Below, one piece after another: positions 33,223 through 45,744 of a stretch of DNA of 64,000 nucleotides. Every line of letters begins with the position of its first letter. Within the stretch, counting starts at the first letter, position 1. Origin of the DNA: Liolophura sinensis. Lineage: Eukaryota > Mollusca > Polyplacophora > Chitonida > Chitonidae. The notes under the pieces were generated by a model. That model ran no database searches, was not told where the DNA came from, and saw only the letters and a list, made by a program, of their open reading frames with translations. The position numbers and the translations under genes were made by a program. The stretch covers positions 1,183,501 to 1,247,500 of the forward strand of contig NC_088303.1 in NCBI RefSeq assembly GCF_032854445.1, read 5' to 3'.

Positions 33223-36200
33223 TCAGTAATAACGATAACTGTTAATGGTATCCACTTTCTAAATGACATCTATAACAGTTAGATACACATCATCTACCAG
33301 TATAATTCAAAGGCAAGTTATTTTTTTTTTTAGAGAAGTGCAAAATCAGTGTAGTAGTCTGCCAAATTCTACGGCCGTTATTCCGCGTTTATATTAAGGA
33401 TGGGCATCTACATGTATCCCCAGCACGTCCACTGTTCTACACGAGAGCCCTGTGCCAATTAGTGTGACTACAAAAACAATCGGCTTGGGGGGATTTTACG
33501 CTGGCGGATTGTTCGGCCTGTGTTCCTGAACCCCAATGGTTCCTCACACTCTCGCTAAACTGCCATGGCTGGGGGGAGGTTTATTGTGCTACGGCCGGGT
33601 ATGATCCTACCGGGTATCATCGGGAATAAGGAAAGGTGGGAGGGGAGAAAGGGAAGCTGCAGCCCTAACCACACTGACACAATTGCCCATTCACATGGAG
33701 TCGTTTTTTTTCTGTTTTTCACTGACATGGAGGTGACATATCTTGTGTTGACTGTCGCGGGATGCTAACTTGTTTGTCGTCCTCTTCTCAAAGCATCACT
33801 TCTCTATCAATGACACATTTACTGGTTCCCCGAAAGCCAGGGCTGGGTCACGTGACCAGGATACGCACACGGTACAATCGTCACGTTCACCAATCGAAAC
33901 CTGTGTTAATAGCCATCTCGGGGGAGAAGGAAGGATCGGTCTCTTAAAAGCTCGACCCCTGAAATCTTCTCAGCTGGATTAAAACAAAACGGTTACTTTA
34001 GCGTCGGTGGTTTGTTTGCACGAACGGGTTAATCCTGAATGAGGAGACGTTTAACTAAATATGTTCAGACATCCTAGTAACAGTTTTGGACAAACAGTGG
34101 AATCGATCCAGAAACAATTCGTCTCCCTAATTGGACTGTTGTAGTATTTCCGGTTATCACGAATACACTCGCTACAGGTTATATTTCCTGTTCGTCCTAG
34201 CCTGAGTGAAGAAGGCACTCATGACTGCTTGAATCACACTTCTAACTCTTCTTAGCTCACATTTTTTTAGCTCACACTTTTTTGTTCTTGCCTACATAGA
34301 TCTGTGCCATGTTTTAGATTTGCATACTCATTTACACTCAAAAAATCAGAATGTTTGTGTTGATTTAATGGAATATATGTGTTATATTTAACAGAATAAT
34401 CTGTTGCAACAACAGAATATATTCTAGCATCACCCAGACAACAGACATTCTGTTAAAATCAAGAGATTAATTTTTTCAGCTTCCTTTTTCTTACAGACCT
34501 TTTCTACTTTTGAAAATGTATCGTTTTTATAGTCTTTTTGATACCTCTGTGTCATTGCTGTCCTCCTTGATGATCAGATAATGTATGAACTGTTCATGTT
34601 ATCGCCCTTCAGATAGAAGTTAACCATAAAATATTATCGGCATGCAGCAGTAACCAGCTTTTTAGCTTCTAACATGTTGTCTTTTACGCTATATTGCATC
34701 GGTTGTGTTGCAAATATGGTGCTAAACAGTTAAAATATAAGACAAAGATATGATCGAAATGCAAAGAGCCGAATCATCAAAATTGCACACCGTTATCATG
34801 TGAAGATATTCATGGCTATGCAATGATGTCATGCATTCGCGCATTTTCCACGCACATTTTCTGCTTCCTAGTCTTACTGATAAATACTGCAATTCATGCA
34901 AGTGTGGCGAATCTGCACGTGGCCGCGGATTGATTTGAACTCCGTGCCCACATAACCGTCGCCTGAACGCTTCAGACATTTGCCTTCTATATCTGTATAT
35001 ACATTTACTGAGCGACGGTCAATAAACCACAATCAATAACTTGGAGGCAAAAGGCACATCAAAATAAAAAGTAAACTTAACAAAAGATGTTTGGCAGGTT
35101 TAAAAATAAGGCACCATCCATCAATATTCGTCGATGGGGCTGCGTGTGTATACGATGTGATAACATTGTACATCTTCTATATTGGATAGCCTCATGTAAA
35201 CCAGGTCAGAAGGCTAACATATGACGAATTCAGTCTAAAAGTGAGAAATATAAGTACACAAGTTATGATGTACAATGCCCATTTATAAAGCTTCATCAAG
35301 TTTGATTTAAAAAGCCAGTTGTAGGTCAACACCGAAAATTATGTGAACATTTCTTAACCTTGGGTTAAACTTTACTTTGGGTGTAAGGTCTTCGGACTGG
35401 GATGTTAACACAAGGTAGTAAAAAGACAAAATGTACTGTGTAATGCTCGTTAAAAGCTTTCGCAATTTTAATTCAAAGTATGCTGCAGATTAACACCGAA
35501 ATTAATGTGAAAATAATATAATATTTCCAGTGTGTAAACAATATTACTTTTGTTTGGAGGTCTGGGATTGTCAACAGGAGCTGGTGTTATAGTACATGCG
35601 CTCTACAGACTAAACATATTGTCTTTTCGGACGTAAGTTTGATGTTTTCGATTATACATCAAAGTAGGAAACAAAAATGCTGTTGCGTAATCTGTTAAGT
35701 TTCCTTACAAGCGTCGCCACCTCAGTTCTACATATCCCGTCCTGGTTCCGGCGATGTCTAGTGTCGCTCAGGTACCCCGGGGTTTCAACACCCCCAGGCT
35801 AGCGCCATTGATCAGACGTGTCAAAAGAGTTAAGGAGTAGAGCACTTCCTCGCCTCAGTCAAACAGCTAAGTGTCAAGTCAAACGGTGGTTACTATACTC
35901 AGTTGTTGACTCCATGTTCTGTCCATGTCTCTGATATTGGCTGAAGTAGGGAGAGGAGCGTCTGCCTCTTTTGTCTCCCGGACAAAGTACAGAGCCCGAT
36001 GACATGCCATGACGTATACCCTTACAACGTCTCTACAAGCTTGTCCCGTCTACAGGAACAGAAAAAGGGCACAGCATAACATCGATGAGATGTTACCAGA
36101 GCTGAAAACCCCCACCCTATAACGCTATTCATCTTAAAACAGAGAAGAAAAGATAGATTTTCAGAGATTCCTTGAATAAAGTTACCATTTGATTTAACTG

Positions 36201-36582
36201 TTCATCTTCCAGCTTGGCTGAGATGTTTCACGCACATTGGTTTAAATATAAAAAACACGTTGTTAATAGCCATTCATAGAGTTCAATTGAAACAGACTTC
36301 ATTTACACTACTCTACTAATTGTGGATTTTCCAGTGAACTGGTTACTGTGCATTTCCAAAGTCGACACCACTGACCTGCAATGTGAATAGATAAAAACTG
36401 AACACTAGACGCCTGCTACAGGTGCGCTAGTGGTGAGCTACTTGCATATGTCACTCAGAACAACTATCCCAGAAGGCGCCGCGTGTTTTCGCATTCATCG
36501 CTGACGTTGGGATTCGGACAAAACCATGTAAATCCATGTCTAAGCATTTTACCAACAAATATATTAATATATATATAATAAT
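33223..36582. other. Long intergenic stretch with one diverged duplication
   Basis: No gene recognised. A diverged direct duplication of about 165 bp is visible: AACACCGAAAATTATGTGA at 35328 and AACACCGAAATTAATGTGA at 35493, with related flanks (TTTATAAAGCTT versus TTAAAAGCTTT). Near 34910-34970 the minus strand has a box B-like GTTCAAATC but no acceptor stem, so it is not called a tRNA. Confidence 0.5.
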
Positions 36583-36702
36583 TTATTTATTTATTTATTT
36601 GATGGGTGTTTTACGCCGTGCTCAAGAATATTTCACTTATACGACGGCAGAGCCCGGGGGAAACCCACGACCATCCGCAAGTTGCTGGAAGACCTTCCCA
36701 CT
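36583..36702 (-). mobile_element. SINE with internal deletion and target-site duplication
   Basis: On plus: TTTATTTATTTATTTGATGG, GTTTTACGCCGTGCTCAAGA, then CGACGGC joins directly to AGAGCCCGGG, losing the CCAGCATTATGGTGGG segment, and the copy stops at ACCTTCCCACT. TATATAATAAT flanks it at 36572-36582 and 36703-36713. Confidence 0.92.
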
Positions 36703-36748
<46 letters not shown>

Positions 36749-36785
36749 CAACAACAACAACATCAACAATAATAATAACAACAAT
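36703..36785. repeat. (AAT)n(AAC)n microsatellite
   Basis: It begins exactly in the right target-site duplication of the SINE (TATATAATAAT) and continues as AAT triplets turning into AAC triplets. Confidence 0.95.
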
Positions 36786-37392
36786 ATAAATGAGTGAAAT
36801 TATCGAAACCGAAATCATCAGCAATTTATCTTATGGTAACTGTAACAAAAGATTAAAATCTTAGTTTCGTGGTGAAACAGGAGAAACCTTTTTTTTAAAC
36901 TATACGAATTAAATTATAAGAAGGCATTTTTTTTAGTAAACGCACTGAGGAATATTTGGATACCCATTCGTGAGTGTGTACAACTATGTGTACAAGTATC
37001 CGTACGACGAGTCTCTGAGGTACACTTGTTTGTTTGTTCGCTTGAATTTACGAAGTTTTGTGAGATGTGAGCAGGAAAGGGGTTGGAGAGAAGGGCAAAT
37101 AGCACTTGTGCTGTTTCGTTAACGTGCCTACATGTCATGGCCCCAGTGGCAACCATGCAGTGCTGAAATTATTACATTGTTATGAGAGTTATTGTAATGT
37201 AACGTTAGTGAAACCACGTGCTGGTTGTCTGGAGTAATACAATACAACCTCTCTCCACAGTGTTGATGACCACTGTAAACCTCTTGGATTATACCCGAGC
37301 TGGCAGTCTACAAGTGGTTCATTTTGGTAGTCGCAAACATTACAATTCTTTATTTCTTAATTTACTTACAATCATTTACTTACTTATTTACT
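36786..37392. other. Intergenic, nothing recognised
   Basis: Short frames only; no gene or repeat recognised. Confidence 0.4.
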
Positions 37393-38057
37393 TAAAATCA
37401 GTCATACTCGCCACCAAAATTGCCTTTAGTTAGTGACACGTGTTGTCGGAAATTCATATTCTTGCAAAGAAAATCAGATTAGAACACTTTCTCTAATTCA
37501 TAATAATAAACTCTTTATGCTTAGTTTCAACAGCAAGAACTCGTTGCATCGGGTGACGTCATACTTCCCGTAGTAACACATCCTACACTACACTCTCAGC
37601 TAATAGACTACATTGTTTTTTTGATCACAAAATTTCCTAGCATCCAGCTTTAAAACCATAATGCAATGAGATAATATATTATAACAGATAAAATTATATT
37701 CGTTTATTCAGGTTATATTATACTAAAACGTGTAAAAAATTCAAATATGACAGAGGCAGAAACAAGGTTTACAGTAAGATCTATAACAGTTCAGGAAACT
37801 GGTGTCGCCCTTCGGCAAAACATGGCGAGCTCCACCCAATATCCAGCATGCCATTGGCTTTTGAATAGTTGCGACGTCACTCGAGGCAATGAGTTCTTGC
37901 CGTCGAAACGGGAATTATGGACATTAACATTATCAATTAGAAAAAGTGTTCTAACTTCATTTTCCATGCATTAATATGAACTTTAAACATATCAATGTGT
38001 AGAGCTTATGTTGTTACGTGTCACTGACAATTTTGGTAGCGAGTATGACTGATTTTA
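37393..38057. mobile_element. Non-autonomous DNA element with long inverted ends (MITE-like)
   Basis: The left end TAAAATCAGTCATACTCGCC and the right end, read on minus, TAAAATCAGTCATACTCGCT match, and the pairing continues discontinuously for about 170-190 bp. Further in, TTAGAACACTTTCTCTAATT pairs with TTAGAACACTTTTTCTAATT, and GCAAGAACTCGTTGCATCGG with GCAAGAACTCATTGCCTCGA. The interior (about 37565-37870) is not self-complementary and has no transposase. Both ends have TA at the border, so a TA target duplication of Tc1/mariner type is possible. Arm decay suggests an old copy. Confidence 0.85.
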
Positions 38058-39808
38058 CAGGCAGATGAAAATAGGCGACTCTAAAAGAAATGGACAATAG
38101 TGAGCTTACTTGCCATACAGAGAGGTGGCCGATTTGTATGATGATGGATAGGCCTTCTTCAGACAGACAAATAGCTCTGGACCAAATGAGGTGGCGTGTT
38201 CAAACTGATCTTCCCAAGTGGTGAATTATCATTTGTTTTACTTGTCTCTTTCTTTACAAATTCTAAGCCACCCATGCACGCATGGAGAGAAGTGATGAAA
38301 ATTCACTTGCTACATTATACACTATAATATCTCCACCCTCACATGCACGAATAGCTTTGTTACTGCTTGCCAAACTTCAGTTTTTTTTACACGGAGGTAG
38401 AAAAGTTTGTATACATTAAATATCTCTGTAACTTTGTACCATGCATAACGTCTCCAATGGGACAGTGACACGCAATTACACCTCACTCATGTAATACTGT
38501 ATATCGTATGTTGCTGTGTTACCTGCCAAACGAGGCCTATAGGCTTAAGATGACGTACTCATATCATGCTAAATGTACATGGTTGAGAGCAATTAGTGCT
38601 TACATCTGACTTCTGTTAGTAATTTACACATCCAAGGTTTTATTAATGTATTTGTTAAAAATACCAACTTTGTTAAATATAAGCAGGCCTTAAGACAATA
38701 GACTTTATTTCTGAAAGATGATTGTTAATTTTTCCACCCGTAATTTAAATGCTGCCTAATTTGATCGTCAGCGTAACCCCTTGTTCCTTTCCTCTACCAG
38801 AAATACAGCAGCCTGGCTTTACTTACACGAATAGCCTTGGCAGCTCGATCACAATGGCACAGTGGTATTTGCTTCAAGTGTTTGTTCTCATTAAAATAGA
38901 TGAATACAACATTTATTTTCGTCGTAGGTCAGCAGTTCTCCTCAGTTCCACACTGTATGCTATTGACAATCTGGCTTACTTCGATCCCCAAAAAGAACCT
39001 ATAACTTACGTATATGCTAGCAGAAATTAGAATGAAGACAAGGGAAAATATTTTAAACATTCATGGGAAACCTTACCGCAGTAAGCATTACATCAGCTAT
39101 GCACTGGTTCAGCCTATATGCCTCACCATTCATACCTTCAACAATAATTGACGTTCCCAGTTAGAAATCCCGAGACCCAAACAACGTTCCACACAAACCA
39201 AAAAGGACTAAAAAAGTTTGTCATATATTGTACAAATAAGTAAGACAATAGGACGGATTCATGCAAAGAGAAGCAATCAACAGTTCTCAATGATGGGGGC
39301 AACACGCAAGGTATGTGCCAGGAGAAAGGGTAAAATCAGTCCAGGTATCCAAATCATCGTATACACCTTATTGGATTACAAGTTGTTGTCAATCAAAATA
39401 CGTACCATATTAATATATGAATATATTGCAATTATTGGGAAATCCAATATGGCGATCTTGTTCAACACTGACTGGTAACAATGATGCAAAAAGCGTGTGT
39501 AATTAAATGTACTTCTACAGCAACAGCGAGGCAGCTGGTTAATAAAGAGGTTAGAAATATTCATAATAATTATAATTATAATCACCATAATTATTGTTAT
39601 CACCATCTGTAGACAAGTATACGTGTAATCTACTTGTTTTCTACTTGTACAAGGTCCAGAACATTATAAACAGATGCATGCGCCAATAATAGGAAACTCT
39701 CTTTCGCATTAATCAGTCAACCTGCGACCTGATGTTCTCACAACCTGCGACCTGATTTCCTCAAAACTAACTATCAATCAATTGTAACTATCAATTTCTC
39801 GGTCGTCT
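38058..39808. other. Intergenic, nothing recognised
   Basis: An ATG frame at 38749-39030 (93 codons) has no known domain. The direct duplicate CAACCTGCGACCTGATG/TTTCC lies at about 39719-39760. Otherwise ordinary. Confidence 0.4.
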
Positions 39809-39962
39809 TGCACCATATATTTCGTATTACTTATTGCCCAATGATTGCAGTAAATTACTTGCAACATATATTTCGTATTACTTATTGCCCAATGATTGCA
39901 GTAAATTACTTGCAACATATATTTCGTATTACTTATTGCACAATGATTGCAGTAAATTACAG
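39809..39962. repeat. 51-bp direct repeat, 3 copies
   Basis: Three nearly identical copies of CATATATTTCGTATTACTTA, TTGCCCAATGATTGCAGTAA and ATTACTTGCAA (51 bp). The frames on both strands here come from this period. Confidence 0.95.
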
Positions 39963-40157
39963 CAATGCAGGCAGTGTGGTGGGTATCAAACAAGGATTTG
40001 CCAAGCGCTCTAAGCATTTCAGCTGGTAAGGTCTCCTTTCATCGTAAGTAACACAGCATAAAACTAAATAACACCAGGTCTACGTATTTCATATAATGAA
40101 AATAACAAACTTTTGATTAAGTGGACGCAAACTAACCCCCTTGCACGTGGATTAGAT

Positions 40158-40407
40158 TATTTATTTGATTCGTGTTTTACGTCGTACTCAAGAATATTTC
40201 ACTTATGCCACGGCGGCCAGCATTATTGTGGGTGAAAACTGGGAACAGCCCGGAGGAAATCCACGACCATCAGCAGTTTACTGGCAGGCCTTCCCACTTA
40301 CGGCCGGAGAGGGAGCCAACATGAGCTGGACTTGAGCTCACAGCGACCGCATTGGTGTGAGACTCCTGGGTCATTACGCGCTAACCAACTGAGCCACGGA
40401 GGCCCCC
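40158..40407 (-). mobile_element. SINE, near full length
   Basis: The tail is on the left (TTATTTGATTCGTGTTTTAC), the body AGAATATTTCACTTATGCCA, and the head GACTTGAGCTCACAGCGACC through TGAGCCACGGAGGCCCCC. The adjacent left flank from about 40082 matches that of the copy at 43065. No target duplication is visible. Confidence 0.92.
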
Positions 40408-40831
40408 TCAGCAGGTCTACTGAAACAGTTCTCATCCTGCAATTGGTTCCAATGGCTACATGTCTGTACCAACAACTTTATTTTCCGTATGAAGGTCCGG
40501 TTTCTGTGACCAGTCAAAAACCAACGCCACCAGTTCAACTCCAGGTTTTCGCTGCTGTCTTCCGTTAGGAAATTTCTCCGTTATTAAGTTTTATAACTAT
40601 TAACTCTTTAATCCTTGTATTTTGTTCTGACTGCAAATGGTTCGCCTGTAATTAGTATTGTTTTACTGCGTCTGCGCGATGTCCATTCGGTTCCTTGACG
40701 GAAAACAATTATAAATCAATCCACCGGGACTGCACACACATGGCCACAGTGTCATCAGTCATTGTAAACATCTAGAAACGTTGCTTTCAAATCAGCTCTT
40801 CCTGGAGGTTCTATGACAACGTACGTCTGCA
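40408..40831. other. Spacer between two SINEs
   Basis: No gene or repeat recognised. Confidence 0.4.
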
Positions 40832-41073
40832 GGGGAACTCCGTGGCCGAGTTGTTAGCGAGCTAGCGCAGCATAATAACTCAGAAGTCTCTCGCCAATGT
40901 GCTTCATGTGAGTTTAAGTTCAACTCATGCTGGGTCACTCTCATAGGGATGGTCGTTTGCCCCCCCCCCCCGAGTTCTGTCCCCTTTCCTCCCACGATAA
41001 CGCTGATCACCGTCCTATAAGTGATATATTCTTGCGTAAAACGTAAAAGTAAAATAATAAAATAAATAAAAAA
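40832..41073 (+). mobile_element. Diverged SINE
   Basis: GGGGAACTCCGTGGCCGAGT, TAGCGAGCTAGCGCAGCATA, a box B-like GAGTTTAAGTTC, GGGATGGTCGTTTGCCCCCC and the end CCTATAAGTGATATATTCTT follow the family order with many substitutions. A C-run of 10-11 has grown at the CCCGGG spot. An old copy. Confidence 0.85.
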
Positions 41074-43000
41074 TGTCGGGAAGTTTGTCAGGTATCGTAT
41101 TTATATGTTGTGCATGAGGTATACAAGTGACTTCCCTATCCCTAAAGTCTGACAGTTTAACTGTCCTTTTTTTATAAATATATCCAATGTATGGTGTCAA
41201 ACACACATACACAAAAATAAATAAATAATCACAGGCACTTGCTGCATTGTAACCCCGAGTAGCAGCGTTACAAACTTGACCTTTCATGGCCTGTGAGATG
41301 AAAGCTTACGCCGGTAACAGAAACTCGAAGTTTCGATCACATCACATGGACAAAAGAGACATTTGAATGTTGTGTGATCTATACTGGGTACATATCTCTA
41401 CGCGGCATTGTTAATGTTATTGCTTCGACAGAGCAGTCACCGTTCAATATAGCTATATATTTGTCATCATACTGATCAGATAATTGAAAACAGAGGCGGA
41501 ATTAAATTCCAGAAAGTTATTTTAAGCCATTTTTTTCTTATGGCACCAGTAACCTCATCTGATTAGTTATTTACGGAGCAGCTGAGGGTCTAACTCACCA
41601 CACTGTGGCAATTCTATCTGGCAGATAACGGTCAGCCGCGTATTTTTATCCACTCCCCGTGATTCAGGCCGTGAGGAGAAACATACCTGATGGAATAGTG
41701 AACACTACTGGTTATCTATTGATCGATAATATCACTTATCGATCTGATCGACTGGCCTGTTCCTCGTCCCTTCCCTTCCGTATTGGGAATATAACCTTCT
41801 ACGATCCGGATGTGGTTTACCCAGAGGCTACGCCTATCTGTACCCATATAGATATCCCAGTACAGCCCAGTTCCAACAAATTATGTAGGCTACTTCGAGG
41901 TCAACATAACACTAAATATGAACATTTTAAATTATAGTTGTTCCCAAATTTAGACATATATAGGCCTACGCCACTGAAGTCCTATTTTTGATAAATATCA
42001 GATGTTGTTTTTATTAAGCAACGTGTTGGTATTTGTAGATAATGGTTGGTATCTTGTCCTCCCAAACCCAAAATGAGTGTTGAAATAAGTTGTGTATGTT
42101 AAAACAAGGCCATATAGCATTGCCATAGTGACTGCCTCTCAAGAAATTAGAGATGGGTGCATAGAATTGACTTGATGAGCACGAGGCTATCAAATTGTAT
42201 GCAGAATTCATCATGAAAACAGTAATACTCTATGTAATTAGATACTTTACATCAAGGGTTTGTAAGTAAAGACCCACGTCACGACAAGAGGTACAGATGT
42301 TTCCTATATATTTATGTGTATCGTTTTCTAATGCACCATTACCGCTCATTCGACTTCCAATAATCGACCTACCCTGGTATAAATCAACTAGCATGTGCTA
42401 TAGGTTCTCGGGATTACGTCATGTGATGGAATGTGTAATAGACTTCTGCTGATGACGTTGCTTTATAGCCAACTTATACGACATTAATTGGGCGAAGATA
42501 GCTCCTGCACTGTTGTTTTGTTAGGTTTGGGATGCCGAACTTTCTTTCAAAACAAAAGAATTTTGATCCCCCTACAAAAACTACGCTCGAGATGTCAGCG
42601 GTCCTTAACAGGCCTGCTCCTACAACAACGCCCGGCGCATTCGGCTGCCCCGGAGCACGTCCGCTATGGCAGGCCATTCACGTGACGCAGATTGACCTCT
42701 CATCACCTGTGCAGATTGCAATCCGAGTACAAACAAGTAAAAACTACAGGTCTCTCATATCATATCAGCTCGATCAGTTGCGGGCTATTATCATCAGAGG
42801 TAGAGATCAATGATCAAGTCAGTAGTTCATCGATCAGAGGTATTCACGTATTAGTACCAACATTCCTGATACGTTATGTGTGTGCCAAGAAAACAAGATA
42901 AAGTCAACATGTACTTTGTTCATGGTGAAATATGGTCCCCATATTCATACTCACTCTTAAGGTTTTATATCTCCAGTTGCAACGGTTGTACATATTTCAT
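41074..43000. other. Intergenic, nothing firmly recognised
   Basis: Frames at 41659-41937 and 42532-42813 (plus; the latter with ATG at 42532 and 42592) show no known domain. The second is locally GC-rich and could be an exon, but I see no convincing splice pair. Confidence 0.4.
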
Positions 43001-43064
43001 ATAATGAAAATAATAACAAACTTTTGATTAACTCAAAGCAAACTGACCGCCCTTGCACGTGGAT

Positions 43065-43308
43065 AAGATTATTTAGTTGATTTATTTGATTCGTGTTTTA
43101 TGCCGTACTCAAGAATATTTCACTTATACGACGGCGGCCAGCATTATGGTGGGTGGAAACCGGGCTTGGCCCGGGGGAAAACCACGACCATCAGCAAGTT
43201 GCTGAAGACCTTACCACTTACTGCCGGAGAGGAAGCCAGCATGAGCTGGACGAGCGTCCGCATTGGTGAGAGGCTAGCGCGCTAGGCAACTGAGCCACGG
43301 ATGCCCCC
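43065..43308 (-). mobile_element. SINE with 9-bp target-site duplication and a shared 3' flank
   Basis: On plus: TTGATTTATTTGATTCGTGT at the tail, AGAATATTTCACTTATACGA, GCCAGCATTATGGTGGGTGG, and the head TGAGCTGGACGAGCGTCCGC with an internal deletion in the tRNA part, ending ACTGAGCCACGGATGCCC. CACGTGGAT flanks it at 43056-43064 and 43309-43317. The left flank (43000-43064) is nearly the same as at 40082-40157. Confidence 0.92.
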
Positions 43309-43320
43309 CACGTGGATTGG

Positions 43321-43363
43321 TGGAAAATCTTAGGTGTGGCGCTGAACAACAATGAAATAAATC
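43321..43363 (+). mobile_element. Tail fragment of element C
   Basis: GGTGTGGCGCTGAACAACAA followed by TGAAATAAATC matches the end at 29890-29919. Confidence 0.4.
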
Positions 43364-43592
43364 TATAATTTCTCAATAACTTCAACAAAAATATGGCTAC
43401 CGCAGCGCCCGTCAGCCATTCAGCAAAACGACTCCAGGCCTCACAACAGTTTGGTACAGTTAAGAATACAATTAAATAATCTTTAAACATATATTACAAC
43501 TGCATAAACCAATAAATTAATAAATAAATTAAACTTATTGACTCATGTAATATGTAGCTGAAGCATGTACGCCCACAACTTAATGATAATGA

Positions 43593-45744
43593 CATGCATG
43601 TACCTAGATGTGTGCTAACAGTCTGAGTGAGGAAGACGTTCGGACTCGTATCTAGATGCATGCAAACGGTATGAGTGAGGAAGACGTTCGGACACATGTA
43701 TCTAGATGTATGCAAATGGTCTAGGTGAGAAAGACGTTCGGACACATGTACCTAGATGAATGCAAACGGTCTGAGTGAGGAAGACGTTCGGACACATGTA
43801 CCTAGAGGTATCCAAACGGTTTAAGTGAGGAAGACGTTCGGACACATGTATCTAGATGCATGCTAACGGTCTGAGTGAGGACGACGTTTTGACACATGTA
43901 CCTAGATATTTACAAACGGTCTAGGTGAGAAAGACGCTCGGACACATGTATCTAGATGTATGCAAACGGTCTAGGTGAGGAAGACGTTCGGACACATGTA
44001 TCTAGATATTTGCAAACGGTCTAGGTGAGAAAGACGCTCGGACACATGTGCCTAAATGTATCCAAACGGTCTAAGTGAGAAAGACGTTCGGACACATGTA
44101 TCTATATGTATGCAAACGGCCTTAGGGAGAAAGACGTTCGCACACATGTACCTTCATGTATGCAAACGGACTGAGTGAGGAAGACGTTCGGACACATGTA
44201 TCTAGATGTATGCAAACGGTATAGGTGAGAAAGACGCTCGGACACGTGTACCTTCATGTATGCAAACGGTCTAGGTGAGAAAGGCGTTCGCACACATGTA
44301 CCTACATGTATGCAAACGGTCTGAGTGAGGAAGACGTTTGCACACATGTACCTACATGTATGCAAACGGTCTAGGTGAGAAAGACGTTCGGACACATGTA
44401 TCTAGATGCATGCAAACGGTCTAGGTGAGAAAGACGTTCGGACACATGTACCTACATGTATGCAAACTGTCTAGGTGAGAAAGACGTTCGCACACATGTA
44501 CCTGGATGTATGCAAACGGTCTAGGTGAGAAAGACGTTCGCACACATGTATCTAGATGTATGCAAACGGTCTAGGTGAAGAAGACGTTCGGACACATGTA
44601 TCTAGATGCATGCAAACGGTCTAGGTGAGGAAGACATTCGGACACATGTATCTAGATGTATGCAAACGGTCTAGGTGAGAAAGGCGTTTGCACACATGTA
44701 CCTACATGTATGCAAACGGTCTAGGTGAGGAAGACTTTCGGACACATGTATCTAGATGTATACAAATGGTCTAGGTGAGAAAGACGCTCGGACACATGCA
44801 TCTAGATGTAAACAAACGGTCTAGGTGAGAAAGACGCTCGGACACATGTACCTAGATGTACACAAATGGTCTAGGTGAGAAAGCCGCTCGGACACATGTA
44901 TCTAGATATATACAAACGGTCTAGGTGAGAAAGACACTCGGACACAGGTATCTAGATGTATGCAAATGGTCTAGGTGAGAAAGACCCTAGGACACATGTA
45001 TCTAGATATATACAAACGGTCTAGGTGAGAAAGAGGCTCGGACACATGTATCTAGATATATGCAAACGGTCTAGGTGAGAAAGACGCTCGGACACATGTA
45101 TCTAGATATATACAAACGGTCTAGGTGAGAAAGAGGCTCGGACACAGGTATCTAGATCTATACAAATGGTCCTGGTGAGAAAGACGTTCGGACACAGCTA
45201 CCTAGATGTATACAAATGCTCTAGGTGAGAAAGATGCTCGGACACAGGTATCTAGATATATACAAATGGTCTAGGTGAGAAAGACGCTCGGACACATGTA
45301 TCTAGATATATACAAACGGTCTAGGTGAGAAAGACGCTCGGACACAGGTATCTAGATATATACAAACGGTCTGGGTGAGAAAGACGCTCGGACACAGGTA
45401 TCCAGATGTATACAAACGGTCTAGGTGAGAAAGACGCTCGGACACAGGTATCTAGATATATACAAACGGTCTAGGTGAGAAAGACGCTCGGACACATGTA
45501 TCTAGACGTATACAAACGGTCTAGGTGAGAAAGACGTTCGGACACAGGTATCTAGATGTATACAAACGGTCTAGGTGAGAAAGACGCTCGGACACATGTA
45601 TCTAGATATATGCAAACGATCTAGATGAGAAAAACGCTCGGACACAGGTATTTAGATATATACAAACGGTCTGAGTGAGGACGACGTTTTGACACATGTA
45701 CCTAGATGTATGCAAACGGTCTAGGTGAGAAAGACGCTCGGACA
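43593..45744. repeat. 50-bp minisatellite, about 43 copies
   Basis: The unit is ATGTATCTAGATGTATGCAA, ACGGTCTAGGTGAGAAAGAC and GTTCGGACAC (50 bp, for example 44521 and 44571). The right half is dominated by a variant with TATCTAGATA, a 10-bp palindrome, and CGCTCGG. The left half keeps GATGTATGCAAACGG. Minus-strand frames such as 44102-44395 are repeat artefacts. Confidence 0.96.

Noticed and set aside
34900-34980. tRNA-like sequence on minus with GTTCAAATC
   Set aside because: No pairing acceptor stem or consistent cloverleaf by eye.
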